This document shows, one piece after another, positions 16,621-25,443 of a stretch of DNA of 64,000 bases (positions within the stretch are counted from its first letter, which is position 1; each line of letters starts with the position of its first letter). The DNA is from Streptomyces camponoticapitis (lineage in GTDB: Bacteria; Actinomycetota; Actinomycetes; Streptomycetales; Streptomycetaceae). Made by a program: the position numbers and the translations under genes. The DNA is taken from the NCBI RefSeq assembly GCF_014646115.1, contig NZ_BMMV01000019.1, positions 118,644 through 182,643 on the forward strand. Reading direction: 5' to 3'. A model generated the notes under the pieces. That model was not told the origin of the DNA. It worked only from the letters and a program-made list of their open reading frames with translations, and did not search any database.

Positions 16621-16842
16621 TCAGCGCGCCGTGCCCGGCCGGGTGTCGAGGGACCAGGCATGGGTGCAGCGAGGGCACTGGAGATGGAGTACCGGGCCGT
16701 TGTTGGAGATCAGGTAGCGCCAGTGCTCCCCGCAGTTGCGGCGGGAAGCGCACGTCTCGCAGTGGCGGGCGTCGTCGCAGACCGGGCAGGGGAGCCAGGC
16801 GCGGCGCGAGGGGTCCGCCTGGGGGTCAATGGGTAGCCGCAC
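16621..16842 (-). CDS. Small cysteine-rich (zinc-ribbon-like) protein
   Basis: A 73-residue protein with four Cys pairs: CPVCDD, CETC, C in RRNCGEHWRYLI, and CPRC. Similar proteins are found in Streptomyces, with the HWRYL and LHLQCP blocks conserved. It probably binds zinc; function unknown. GTG 16842 overlaps the end of the upstream DUF6400-like gene by 17 bp, indicating coupling. Confidence 0.65.
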   Translation of the reverse strand: MRLPIDPQADPSRRAWLPCPVCDDARHCETCASRRNCGEHWRYLISNNGPVLHLQCPRCTHAWSLDTRPGTAR

Positions 16843-17077
16843 GGCCCGGCTCGTCCCCTGGCAGGACACCGGCCGCCACCAGCCGGTCGTAAATGCGCTG
16901 CTGCTCGGCGTCCAGGCCCGAGTAGAGGAGGGCGTACGCCTCGTCCTCGCCCCGGAGGGCTTCCACCGGGTCCCAGTCGGGGCCCAGCGCGGCGAGGACC
17001 TCGGCCCGTCGCCGGGCCTCCTCCAGGGTCAGGTCGATCGTGAAGGGGGTGAGGTCGTCTTTGTTTTCCTGGTTCAT
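16826..17077 (-). CDS. DUF6400-like small acidic protein
   Basis: An 83-residue protein with the block DLTLEEARRRAEVLAALGPD, then WDPVEALRGEDEAYALLYSG and QQRIYDRLVAAGVLP. I associate this pattern with DUF6400; the match is from memory. ATG 17077 has GGAAG 7 bp upstream. It forms a pair with the cysteine-rich gene downstream. Function unknown. Confidence 0.7.
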   Translation of the reverse strand: MNQENKDDLTPFTIDLTLEEARRRAEVLAALGPDWDPVEALRGEDEAYALLYSGLDAEQQRIYDRLVAAGVLPGDEPGRAATH

Positions 17078-17198
17078 GGCAAGACTTCCGATGTGCCGAT
17101 GGAACACTTCCATCTTTACCAGGCACACCCGCCAGAGGGAAGGGTACCCTAAGTAGCCCCCTGTGACCTGGGGTGACGAGCCGTACCCGGATCGGACG

Positions 17199-17229
17199 AC
17201 AGGGGTGGGCCGTTGCGGCCGACCCCTGT
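17199..17229 (-). terminator. Terminator hairpin after the small membrane gene
   Basis: Arms 17199-17212 and 17216-17229 pair over 14 bp with one mismatch around a 3-nt loop. It lies downstream of the minus-strand gene at 17335-17616. Confidence 0.55.
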
Positions 17230-17334
17230 GCCGAACGACTCACCCCGCGGTGACGGACTTCACACCGCCCGGTCCGCGACAGCCGCCCTGCCGGGCGCCG
17301 CGGATTCTCGGACCGCTCTCCCGGCGCACCGGCG

Positions 17335-17616
17335 TCAGCCGGGCCGGCCGGGGTCGCGAGGCGTTCGCCGGTTCGCGGAGGGGTTCTTCCTGCGGAGCCG
17401 GCGGAGGGGGTGCCGCCCCGGCCGCGGAGTGCGGCCGGGCCGGTCGGCGCCGGCCGGCCTCAACGACGCGGCGGCGAGGGCGAGGGCCGCCAGGTCGATC
17501 CAGTCGGAGGAGAGCCCCAGGGAGATGAGCACCGCTCCGACGGCCAGAACACCGACTGCCGTGACACGCCTGTGGCGGCTGAGGAACCTGCCGCGGCCCT
17601 TCGTTCGCTTTCCCAT
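17335..17616 (-). CDS. Small membrane protein, unknown
   Basis: A 93-residue protein with a basic start (GKRTKGRGRFLSRHRR), one or two hydrophobic stretches (VTAVGVLAVGAVLISLGLS, WIDLAALALAAASL) and a Pro/Arg tail. ATG 17616 has GGAAGG 9 bp upstream, and a terminator-like hairpin lies about 105 bp downstream. No family recognised. Confidence 0.5.
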   Translation of the reverse strand: MGKRTKGRGRFLSRHRRVTAVGVLAVGAVLISLGLSSDWIDLAALALAAASLRPAGADRPGRTPRPGRHPLRRLRRKNPSANRRTPRDPGRPG

Positions 17617-17787
17617 TGCGGTTGCCTTCCAGATTCGCGGAACGGGTGGAAGACCAGAGTGGGATGGTGATCTGATGTCCATTCATGTCCGCTCCCGTCC
17701 GCGCATGTCCGCGCACGTCACGGCGCTGGGTCCGGCCAAATCCCGAGGACACCCCGGACGGATACGAACCATGAGGGGACGGAAATC

Positions 17788-19911
17788 ATGCGCGACGAGG
17801 AACGCCCCACCCATCCGCTGAGGACCTCGCGGCACGGCCCTGTGGAAGCGGAGACGCCTGAGGGCGCCGAACTCGCCAAGTGGTTGCGCGCCCGCGTGGG
17901 CGGCCGGACCCTGCGACAACTGGAAGGGATCTTCCCTCACCCCCGGCGTACGCAGTGGAGCGAATTCCTCAAGGGCCGCAAGCTGATTCCCTTATGGCTG
18001 CTGAATGACGTCGTCACCAAATTGGTCGCCCCGCAGGACCAGCAACTGCACCGCGGGCTCGGGCGGCAACTGCTGGCTGCCGCCGAAGAGGCCGGGAGAA
18101 CGCGACGGGAGGCGGAATCCCCGACGACCGCCTCGCAGGGGACGACCGCGCACGAGCACCAGGTCCGTCTGAACGACGCCCTTGAAGGCCAGATCAAGGC
18201 GCAGGAGACCGTACAGAGCCTCACCCACCTCATCTACGCCTTCATCACCGCGATGGCCGACCTGAACCAGCGCTGCCGGAACCTGGAGATCCAACGGGAC
18301 GAAGCGCGCCTGCGGCTGAGCCGGCAGGAGATGGAGACGACGACCAACCAGCGGCGCGCGGAGGAGAACAAGAGACGTGCCGCCGACGACGCACGGCGCG
18401 TGGCCGAGGCGGAAGAGCGGCTGGCGGAGACCGAGCGGCGGCTGATCGAGTTCGAGGAGAGGCTGGCCCGCGCCCGCTGGGAGAAGCACAACGCCGAGGA
18501 CCTGCGTATCGAGGCGTTCCGACAAGCCGAACAGCGCCGCCGTGCCATAGAGCCGTCCCCCGGGGAAGGCACTCCCCCCGGCTCGTTCGAGGAGGGCAGC
18601 CGCTCGGTACCTGTTCCGCGGCCCTGGGAGTACGACCACTTCCTCGAAACCGCCGACGCGCAACTCGACTACCACGAAGCCGGCATGGTGGCCATCCGCG
18701 AACAGATCGGCAGCGCAGCCCCGGCCCCCGCCCCGGACTTCGACCCCGCCTCGCCCGACCGGGCGCGCACCATCCCCGGCCAGGTTGTCCCGGGCCCCTC
18801 CACGGACAGCCCGGACCGGCCCGACACCGGCACGAACACTGTCCGCGCCGTGTCCACGGACGGCGCGGACGGCGCGGACAGCCCGGACAAGGTTCGGCCC
18901 CGGCCGGAGCGGGGGCCGGAGCCGGAGCCGGTCCGCAACGGCCCGAAACGCCGTGCGCTGCTGGCGGGCGGGATCTGTCTGGCCGTCCTCGCCGGCGGCG
19001 GCTGGCTCGTCTGGAACCAGTACCACCCGACCCGGGAGTACGCGCTCACGGACTCGCCCGCGATCAAGGACGCGCAGACCGACGGCGGGGTGCTCAGGAT
19101 CGGAGTCAAGGCAGACCAGCCGGGACTGAGCGAGGAGATCGGAGGGGAATGGGTCGGCTTCGACATCGAATTCGCCAAGAACATCGCGAAGGATCTCGGG
19201 TTCGAGGGCGAGAGCGTGATCGACTTCATCCCCGTGACCACCAAGACCAGGGACGACCAGCTGAACAACGGTCAGATCCATCTCATGGTCGGCAGCTACA
19301 GCGTCACCGACGATCGCAAGAAGGAAGTGGATTTCGCCGGCCCCTACTTCATCACCGATCAAGGAATGATGGTGTACACGGGCAGTTCGGGCGACGAGGC
19401 CTGGGTGGAGCAGAACGGGAAGCAGACACGTAAAAAGATCAACGAGCCCGACGACTTCCCCGACGGCACGGTTGTGTGCACGGTGGGCAAATCCATCTCG
19501 AAAACGATTCTGGACAAACTGCCGGCCTCCAAGTTCAAGATAAAGGAGGAATCCGACTACCAGACCTGCGTCGACAATCTCAACAGTTCCACCGACGGCA
19601 CGACCGGCTCCACGGAGCCCCCCGTCCGAGCCGTGGTCACCGACCGGCCCATCCTCGCCGGCTTCCTGGCCGCCAACCCGGATCTGGCCATGGTCCCCAA
19701 CCCGCTGGAGGCCAGCACGACCGGGTGGGGCGTCGGCATAGCGAAGGGAGACGCGGCCCTGCGCCACTTCGTGTGCGAATCCATCGCGGACCAGATCGAC
19801 GACGGCACCTGGCGTGAGATCTACCGGGAGGAGCTGGAAGATCACCTCCAGGAGGAGAACATAAAGGCCACACCTCCGAGAGAGGAACTCCGGACCGAGT
19901 GCCCCGGCTGA
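17788..19911 (+). CDS. HTH-like/coiled-coil membrane protein with extracytoplasmic solute-binding domain
   Basis: A 707-residue protein of unusual architecture. Residues 1-100 resemble the helical N-terminal region of actinobacterial regulators (ELAKWLRARVGGRTLRQLEG). Residues about 130-260 are a charged coiled coil (Glu/Arg heptads). A Pro/Asp/Arg-rich linker leads to one transmembrane segment near residues 391-410 (ALLAGGICLAVLAGGGWLVW). Residues about 430-690 form a family-3 solute-binding domain (GVLRIGVKADQPGL, GFDIEFAKNIAKDLGF, GSYSVTDDRKKEVDFAGPYF). Normally such domains are free lipoproteins of glutamate/polar-amino-acid ABC transporters. Anchored this way it looks like a ligand sensor passing a signal inward. 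No ABC permease is adjacent. Start ATG 17788 has a GGGGACGG-type site. Confidence 0.85.
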   Translation: MRDEERPTHPLRTSRHGPVEAETPEGAELAKWLRARVGGRTLRQLEGIFPHPRRTQWSEFLKGRKLIPLWLLNDVVTKLVAPQDQQLHRGLGRQLLAAAEEAGRTRREAESPTTASQGTTAHEHQVRLNDALEGQIKAQETVQSLTHLIYAFITAMADLNQRCRNLEIQRDEARLRLSRQEMETTTNQRRAEENKRRAADDARRVAEAEERLAETERRLIEFEERLARARWEKHNAEDLRIEAFRQAEQRRRAIEPSPGEGTPPGSFEEGSRSVPVPRPWEYDHFLETADAQLDYHEAGMVAIREQIGSAAPAPAPDFDPASPDRARTIPGQVVPGPSTDSPDRPDTGTNTVRAVSTDGADGADSPDKVRPRPERGPEPEPVRNGPKRRALLAGGICLAVLAGGGWLVWNQYHPTREYALTDSPAIKDAQTDGGVLRIGVKADQPGLSEEIGGEWVGFDIEFAKNIAKDLGFEGESVIDFIPVTTKTRDDQLNNGQIHLMVGSYSVTDDRKKEVDFAGPYFITDQGMMVYTGSSGDEAWVEQNGKQTRKKINEPDDFPDGTVVCTVGKSISKTILDKLPASKFKIKEESDYQTCVDNLNSSTDGTTGSTEPPVRAVVTDRPILAGFLAANPDLAMVPNPLEASTTGWGVGIAKGDAALRHFVCESIADQIDDGTWREIYREELEDHLQEENIKATPPREELRTECPG

Positions 19912-19965
19912 GTCGAGCGGGTGCGGGGCGCCCGCTCCTCGGGGCGGCGGTTAGGGTGCGCTGCC

Positions 19966-21321
19966 ATGGACGCCACTGATCTCGACTACCGGGTCCGGAC
20001 CCAGTCCGGCTGCATTCCTCCGCCCCTCGTCACCCGGCTTCTGGATCTCGGCCATGCGGAGGAGGTGGAGTTCCAGGCGGGCCGCGGGGAATGGTTCTGC
20101 GCGCATGAGTGGGCGCGGCTCCTCGGTGACAGGGGGCAGCGGGCGGAGGCGTTGGACGTGCTCGCCCCGTATGTCGCCACCGGCTGGTGGCCCGCCGCCC
20201 GCGCCAAGGCGCGATTGCTGGAGTCCTGGGGGCGTGCGGAGGAGGCGATCACACTGGCCCGGCCGTACGCGGCGGCCGGCGGGACGCCGCTGGACTTCTT
20301 CGCGCGCCTGCTGGCCCGGCACGGTCAGGAGGACGAGGCGGTCACGCTGCTGAGCGCCGGAATCGAGGACTGGTTCCTTGCCACCGCCCTGGTCGACGTC
20401 GCCGAGGGAACGGGACGTGACGAGGATGTCGCCGCACTGCTGGCCGCCCGGATCCCGGCCGGGCACCGGTGCGACGGCCCGTGGTGCTGCCGTGGCCTCG
20501 GACCCGACATGGCGATCGGGCTGCTTGCCGCGATCCATGAGCGCCAGGGCCGCGTCGACGAGGCGATAGCCCTGCTGCACACCCGGCAGGAGATCACCTC
20601 CATCAACAACCACGACCAGCTGGCTGACCTGCTGGCGAGGCAGGACCGGATCGGGGAACTCCGGGCGTACGCGGCGACCGAGCCCCTCGGGCAGGCCACG
20701 CGGCGGCTCGCCGAGGTGCTGGAGGAGCGCGGCGATGTGGAGGGCGCGATCGCGGTGTACCGGGAGGAGTACGAGTCGCCGATCGGCCGCAATCACCGGG
20801 CGGTGGAACTGGCCCAGCTCCTGGCCCGGCACGGCCGGGGCGACGAGGCGACAGAGGTGATGGGCGAGCTCGTGGACTCACCCGGCGGCGCGGAGGACTG
20901 GCTCGTCGACACGCTGTGCACCCTGTACTCCGACCACGGCCGGGCCCGGGACGGCCTGGCCCACCTCGACGCTCTGAAGGCACGCCACGGCGGCGAGGAG
21001 GAATGGGAGTTGTTCAGGCCCCGGCTCCGGCTCATGGCCGACTGCGGGCTGCTCGACGAGGCGGTCGAGCTGGCGCGGGGGCACTCCGAGGGCGACGCCT
21101 CGTACGCGGCGTGGACCATCTCCGACCTGCTCGCCAAGGCCGGCCGGACCGAGGAGGCGGTCGCGGTTCTGGAACCGTACACACCCACCCACGCGCGTCC
21201 TCTGGCCGACCATCTCATCAGCCTCGGCCGGGTCAAGGAAGCGGTGGCGCTCCTTCAGCACCGCGAACCGGAGCCGTTCACACCCGTCTGGTCGGGCACA
21301 TTCACTGAGCCCCCGTTCTGA
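19966..21321 (+). CDS. TPR-like repeat protein
   Basis: A 451-residue soluble protein made of about ten degenerate tetratricopeptide-like repeats (LGHAEEVEFQAGRGEWFCAH, GRAEEAITLARPYAAAGGTP, GRVDEAIALLHTRQEI, GRTEEAVAVLEPY, GRVKEAVALLQ). A cysteine-bearing segment HRCDGPWCC occurs near residue 170. It probably serves as a protein-interaction scaffold; paralogues are common in Streptomyces. ATG 19966 is preferred over the in-frame GTG at 19921 because similarity to repeats starts soon after it. Confidence 0.75.
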   Translation: MDATDLDYRVRTQSGCIPPPLVTRLLDLGHAEEVEFQAGRGEWFCAHEWARLLGDRGQRAEALDVLAPYVATGWWPAARAKARLLESWGRAEEAITLARPYAAAGGTPLDFFARLLARHGQEDEAVTLLSAGIEDWFLATALVDVAEGTGRDEDVAALLAARIPAGHRCDGPWCCRGLGPDMAIGLLAAIHERQGRVDEAIALLHTRQEITSINNHDQLADLLARQDRIGELRAYAATEPLGQATRRLAEVLEERGDVEGAIAVYREEYESPIGRNHRAVELAQLLARHGRGDEATEVMGELVDSPGGAEDWLVDTLCTLYSDHGRARDGLAHLDALKARHGGEEEWELFRPRLRLMADCGLLDEAVELARGHSEGDASYAAWTISDLLAKAGRTEEAVAVLEPYTPTHARPLADHLISLGRVKEAVALLQHREPEPFTPVWSGTFTEPPF

Positions 21322-21339
21322 GGGCGGCGCCCCGGCCGT

Positions 21340-21371
21340 GTGCGCCGGGCTCGGGGCGGAGCCCGGCGCAC
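21340..21371. terminator. Bidirectional terminator between convergent genes
   Basis: GTGCGCCGGGCTC (21340-21352) and its exact complement at 21359-21371 form a 13-bp stem with a 6-nt loop. It lies midway between the TPR gene and the oppositely oriented beta-propeller gene. Confidence 0.75.
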
Positions 21372-21396
21372 CCCCGCGCGAGTCGGCGGGGCCGGT

Positions 21397-22404
21397 TCAG
21401 CGCAGCGGAACGGAGATCGCGTTGTACGTGGTCTCCGGCGTCGGGGGGGTCGTGAAGCGGGCGTTGACGAGGTAGAGGCGGTTGCCGAAGCGGGCCGCCG
21501 TGGTGGGGACGTCGAAGGTCGGGGCGGTGATCGAGCGCCGCAGGGTGGCGGTGCGGGCGCGGGCGTCGAGGTCGAAGACGGTGATCAGGTTGAGGCGGTT
21601 CTGCACCACGTACAGCGTGTCGCCGACGCGCAGCAGACCGTCGCCGTTGATGACGTTCTCCGCGCCCTTGAGGGTGATGACCGTGGCGTGCCCGGTCTTC
21701 GGGTCCACCCGGAACAGCTTGCCGATCGGGCTGTTGACGACGATCAGCGCGCGGCCGTCGGGGGTGGTCTCGATGCCGTTGGCGCTGATGGAGCCGGCGG
21801 GTGCCTGCTCCCACTCGCCGCCGAGCGGGACCTCCCGCAGGTCGTCGCCGCGCCTGCGGTGGCCGCGGGGGACTGCGTAGAGAACGGGTGCGTGCGAGTT
21901 GGTGAACCAGGCCCGGTCGCCGTACAGGATCACGTCGTTGACGAATCCGGCGGCCGTCGGCTGATACGTGGCGGTGAGCCGGTTCGTACGGGTGTCGAGC
22001 ACCCGGATGGAGGCGCTGAGGCCGCCCGAGATGTAGAGCAGCCCGTCGCGGTCGAGCTTCAGACCGGTGGCGGCTCCGCCGGTCGCGCCCGCCAGGACGG
22101 TGCGGCTCTCGCCGGTGCGCAGGTCGGCGCGGCGGATGGCGCCGTCCGCGAGGGAGCCCATGTAGGCGTACGGGCCGCCGCCGATCGCTATGCCCTCGGG
22201 GCGGAAGCCGTTGGGCAGCGGGAAGTCGGTGGGCCAGGACGGACGGCCCGGGCGGCCCGGCCTGTCGCGCCCGGCGTGCGCGGCTGCCGCACCCGCGCCG
22301 GACGCCGTCGCGGCGAGCGCGAACGTGGCGGCGGCGGCGCCGCCGAGCAGGGCCCGGCGCGAGGGGCTGGAGGGGCGGGAAGAGTCGGGTGGTGTCTGGG
22401 ACAT
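21397..22404 (-). CDS. Exported SMP-30/beta-propeller protein (Tat signal)
   Basis: A 335-residue protein. A twin-arginine type signal (SRRALLGGAAAATFALAATA) suggests folding before export. The rest is a six-bladed beta-propeller of the SMP-30/gluconolactonase-like or YncE type: FRPEGIAIGGGPYAYMGSLADG, ATGLKLDRDGLLYISGGLS, NGIETTPDGRALIVVNSP, NVINGDGLLRVGDTLYVVQN. The substrate is unknown and the metal-ligand pattern cannot be fixed by eye. ATG 22404 has GGAGG 9 bp upstream. Confidence 0.8.
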   Translation of the reverse strand: MSQTPPDSSRPSSPSRRALLGGAAAATFALAATASGAGAAAAHAGRDRPGRPGRPSWPTDFPLPNGFRPEGIAIGGGPYAYMGSLADGAIRRADLRTGESRTVLAGATGGAATGLKLDRDGLLYISGGLSASIRVLDTRTNRLTATYQPTAAGFVNDVILYGDRAWFTNSHAPVLYAVPRGHRRRGDDLREVPLGGEWEQAPAGSISANGIETTPDGRALIVVNSPIGKLFRVDPKTGHATVITLKGAENVINGDGLLRVGDTLYVVQNRLNLITVFDLDARARTATLRRSITAPTFDVPTTAARFGNRLYLVNARFTTPPTPETTYNAISVPLR

Positions 22405-22542
22405 GGCGTCGAGCCTCCGTGGGCTTCGGGGTGCCTGGGGACAGGGACAACTCCGGTGCGCTATGCGCACACCTAACGCCCCGCACCCGCCGCCGAGTTC
22501 CCCGTGCGGGTACGGCTCCCGTCCGGCTGTAGCCTCGGCGGC

Positions 22543-23853
22543 ATGTCAGCGAATGATCGGGAGACCATGTCCGGCGAGGTGACGGGCTGGCTCTCGGAGA
22601 ACGCCCTGCCCCTGAGCGGCGGTCTGACCGCCGGCGCCTCCACCACCGACCTCCGGCCGCTGAAGGAGGTGCTCGACGGCGTGCGAGTCGTCGGTCTGGG
22701 CGAATCCACCCACGGCACACGTGAGTTCTTCCAGCTCAAACACCGGCTGCTGGAGTACCTGGTGACGGAGCTGGGCTTCACGACGCTGGCCATGGAGGCG
22801 AGCGCGTCCGCCGGTCCGGCCGTCGACGCGTACGTACGAGACGGTGTCGGCGACGCCGCGCAGGTGCTGACCGGGCTGGGCTTCTGGACGTGGCGGACCG
22901 AAGAGGTCCTGTCCATGATCGAGTGGATGCGGACGTACAACGACGGCCGCCCGGACGGCGAGAAGGTGCGCTTCGTCGGCATCGACCCGCAGCGGGCCGG
23001 GGATTCGCTGGCGGTGCTGGAGGCGTTCCTGACCAGCGTGGCGCCGGACCGGCTGCCCGCCCTGCACTCCGCGCTCGGCGTGCTCGCCACCGCGTATCCG
23101 GGATCGCGCCCGGACCCCGAGCAGAAGCTGATGCGCGAGGCGGTGAACCTGCTGGAGTACGTCCGCGGCCATGAGGACACCCCGGCCGGGGCGGTGGCCG
23201 TGCGGCACGCCCGGATCCTGGTCCGCGCCGCCGATCTGGTGACGCGCGACGGACAGCACCCGGACCCGGAGCGCACGGTCCTCGCCGCGCGCGACCAGTA
23301 CATGGCCGAGGCGGTCGGGGAGATCCTGGACGCCCCGGCGGCCAAGGTGGTGCTCTGGGGCCACAACAGCCATGTGGCGAAGGGCCGTACGGGCGACGAC
23401 ACGGCGCCACCGCCGCTCGGCCGGCATCTGCGCGAGCGGTACGGCGACGCGTACTACGCCTTCGGACTCCTCTTCGGCGAGGGCTCCTTCCGTGCCCACC
23501 GTCTCTGGCCGGGGCCCTGGAGCGGCGTTGGCGGTCTGACGGGCCGTATCGCCGAGGGCAACCCGATCGGCCCCGCCCCGAAGACCTCGGTGGAGGCCCA
23601 ACTCGCCGCCGCCACACCGGCGGACCATCTGCTGGACCTGCGCCCCGCCGAGGCGGGTGACGCGCCGGAGGCCGTACGGGAGTGGGTCGGCGCCACGCAC
23701 GAGACGCGGACGTTCGGCGCACTGGTGACGCGCTGGTTCTACCGGCGCGAGGTCGCTCCGGTGCGGCTGTCGAACGAGTACGACGGCCTGGCGTACGTCG
23801 CGGTCTCGACGGACTCGCGCCCGATCGCGCCGTACCGCCCCGTGAGGCCGTGA
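22543..23853 (+). CDS. Erythromycin esterase family protein
   Basis: A 436-residue member of the erythromycin-esterase family (EreA/EreB fold, also succinoglycan-biosynthesis-like hydrolases). Family features are VRVVGLGESTHGTREFFQLKHRLL near residues 46-70, TTLAMEASAS, FVGIDPQRAG, VVLWGHNSHVAKG and a C-terminal domain. The catalytic-type Glu and His of GESTHGTREF and the His of GHNSHVAK are present. True macrolide-lactone cleavage is not implied, because many actinobacterial members have unknown substrates. Start ATG 22543 may be leaderless (TAGCCT about 10 bp upstream); ATG 22567 is an alternative. Confidence 0.85.
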   Translation: MSANDRETMSGEVTGWLSENALPLSGGLTAGASTTDLRPLKEVLDGVRVVGLGESTHGTREFFQLKHRLLEYLVTELGFTTLAMEASASAGPAVDAYVRDGVGDAAQVLTGLGFWTWRTEEVLSMIEWMRTYNDGRPDGEKVRFVGIDPQRAGDSLAVLEAFLTSVAPDRLPALHSALGVLATAYPGSRPDPEQKLMREAVNLLEYVRGHEDTPAGAVAVRHARILVRAADLVTRDGQHPDPERTVLAARDQYMAEAVGEILDAPAAKVVLWGHNSHVAKGRTGDDTAPPPLGRHLRERYGDAYYAFGLLFGEGSFRAHRLWPGPWSGVGGLTGRIAEGNPIGPAPKTSVEAQLAAATPADHLLDLRPAEAGDAPEAVREWVGATHETRTFGALVTRWFYRREVAPVRLSNEYDGLAYVAVSTDSRPIAPYRPVRP

Positions 23854-23879
23854 GGCCGTAGCGCCGAGGGAAGGACTCC

Positions 23880-23949
23880 TGGCGCCACCCGACAACCGAA
23901 TGGCACATCATGGCGCCAGATGACTTGCAATGGCGCCATGATGGTGCCA
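23880..23949. promoter_or_regulatory. TGGCGCCA operator array 1
   Basis: The palindrome TGGCGCCA occurs at 23880, 23911 and 23931, with variants TGGCACAT at 23901 and TGGTGCCA at 23942. Start-to-start steps are 21, 10, 20 and 11 bp, so the sites lie on about one helix face. The array ends 10 bp before the start of the DNA-binding gene at 23960. Confidence 0.7.
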
Positions 23950-23959
23950 CTATTACGTC

Positions 23960-24484
23960 ATGGACCTCACCCCATATGTCGACAGCCTCCGCCACGAGCT
24001 CGGAGCCGGCACCGAGGCGGGCAATGACGAAGCGCCCCGCGCCCAGCTGGAACGGCTCGTCGGCCCGCTCGATTCGGCCGTCCGCCTGACGCTGCTCAAC
24101 GCCCTGTCCGACGCGATGGACGAGGTCACCCGCGAACTGGCGCCCGGCTCCGTCGAGCTGCGGCTGCGCGGCCGCGACCCCGAGTTCGTGGTGACCGCGC
24201 CACCGGCCGTCGACCCCATCGCCGATGTCCCGGGACGGCCACCGACGCCCCCCGCTCCCCCGGTTCCCGTGGACGCGGAGGACGGCGGCACCTCGCGGGT
24301 CAACTTCCGGCCGCCCAGCCGCCTCAAGCACCGGATCGAGGAGGCCGCGGGCCGCGAGGGCCTGTCGGTCAACGCCTGGCTCGTCCGGGCGGTCGCCGCC
24401 GCCCTGGAGGGCACGGCGGACCGGGGACCCACGACGGGCCCCGACCTGTCGGCCGGGCAGCGCCTCACCGGCTGGGTCCGCTGA
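23960..24484 (+). CDS. Arc/HicB-like (ribbon-helix-helix) regulator
   Basis: A 174-residue protein. The C-terminal part (about residues 110-160: SRVNFRPPSRLKHRIEEAAG, REGLSVNAWLVRAVAAALEG) is a ribbon-helix-helix DNA-binding module of the Arc/HicB-antitoxin type. The N-terminal part is a helical region, then a Pro-rich linker. No toxin gene is adjacent; instead it is followed by DUF4097 and a drug-type ABC exporter, a conserved Streptomyces group. It is preceded and followed by arrays of TGGCGCCA, so it is probably their repressor. ATG 23960 sits within 12 bp of a TATTAC-like -10, so the transcript may be leaderless. Confidence 0.8.
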   Translation: MDLTPYVDSLRHELGAGTEAGNDEAPRAQLERLVGPLDSAVRLTLLNALSDAMDEVTRELAPGSVELRLRGRDPEFVVTAPPAVDPIADVPGRPPTPPAPPVPVDAEDGGTSRVNFRPPSRLKHRIEEAAGREGLSVNAWLVRAVAAALEGTADRGPTTGPDLSAGQRLTGWVR

Positions 24485-24554
24485 GCACCCAGCGGCTTCA
24501 CATCACCGTCTCACCAGCGCACTTACCCTCACTCACCCAAAGGACGGCACAGCC

Positions 24555-25391
24555 ATGCCTGTTTTCGACACCATCGAAGCCATCTCCGCCACCGTCGAGA
24601 TCGAGGTCGGACGCGCCCGGATCATCGCCGGCAAGCGCACCGAGACCGTGGTCGAGGTGGTCCCGAGCGACCCCGGCAACGAGAAGGACGTACTCGCCGC
24701 CGAGGAGACCAAGGTCACCTACGCGAACGGAAAGCTGCTCGTCAAGGGCCCCAAGTCCCGCTCGCCCTTCACCAAGACCGGCACGGTCGACGTGACCGTC
24801 GAGCTCCCCGCGGGCTCGGAGCTGATCGGCACCACGGGTCTCGGCGCCCTCGTCGGTGAGGGCCGGTTCGGCGACTGCCGTCTGACATCCGGCGCCGGGG
24901 ACATCCACCTGGAAGAGGCCGCGACCGTACGGCTGAAGACCGGGCACGGCGACATCACGGTGGACAGCACGACGGGCCGGACCGAGATCCACGGGTCGGG
25001 CCGGGTGCGGGCCGGCCGGATCGACGGGGACGCGACCGTCAGGAACCACAACGGCGAGACCACGATCGGCGAGGTCACCGGCGAGCTGGACGTGAACTCG
25101 TCCAACGGCCCCATCGGCGTCGTACGCGCGGACTCCTCGGTCACCGCCAGGACGTCGAGCGGCTCCGTGCGCATCGACCGGGTGGCACGCGGGCGGATCA
25201 CCGTGGAGTCCTCCGCGGGCGGTCTGGAGATCGGCATCGCCGAGGGCACCGCCGCCTGGCTGGACGTGGAGTCCAAGGCAGGCCGCGTCCGCAACGAGCT
25301 GGGGATGGCGAACGCCCCGGAGCAGTCCGAGGAGAAGGTCGAGGTCCGCGGCCGTACGAGCGTCGGCGACATCGTGATCCGCCGCGCCTGA
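24555..25391 (+). CDS. DUF4097 beta-strand-repeat protein
   Basis: A 278-residue protein of DUF4097 type, an adhesin-like beta-helix built from short repeats: GDCRLTSGAGDIHLEEAATV, LKTGHGDITVDSTTG, VRNHNGETTIGEVTGEL, VTARTSSGSVRIDRV. There is no signal peptide or membrane segment, so it is cytoplasmic. ATG 24555 has AAAGGA 11 bp upstream; the frame is open further upstream but lies over the previous gene. It follows the regulator by 70 bp and is ended by a strong hairpin, so the ABC genes downstream use their own promoter. Function unknown. Confidence 0.85.
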   Translation: MPVFDTIEAISATVEIEVGRARIIAGKRTETVVEVVPSDPGNEKDVLAAEETKVTYANGKLLVKGPKSRSPFTKTGTVDVTVELPAGSELIGTTGLGALVGEGRFGDCRLTSGAGDIHLEEAATVRLKTGHGDITVDSTTGRTEIHGSGRVRAGRIDGDATVRNHNGETTIGEVTGELDVNSSNGPIGVVRADSSVTARTSSGSVRIDRVARGRITVESSAGGLEIGIAEGTAAWLDVESKAGRVRNELGMANAPEQSEEKVEVRGRTSVGDIVIRRA

Positions 25392-25403
25392 TCCCCACGC
25401 CTC

Positions 25404-25439
25404 CGCTCCGGGCCGACCGGTTCGCCGGCCCGGAGCGGG
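25404..25439 (+). terminator. Terminator after the DUF4097 gene
   Basis: CCGCTCCGGGCC (25404-25415) and GGCCCGGAGCGG (25428-25439) form a perfect 12-bp stem with a 12-nt loop. Confidence 0.7.
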
Positions 25440-25443
25440 CATG

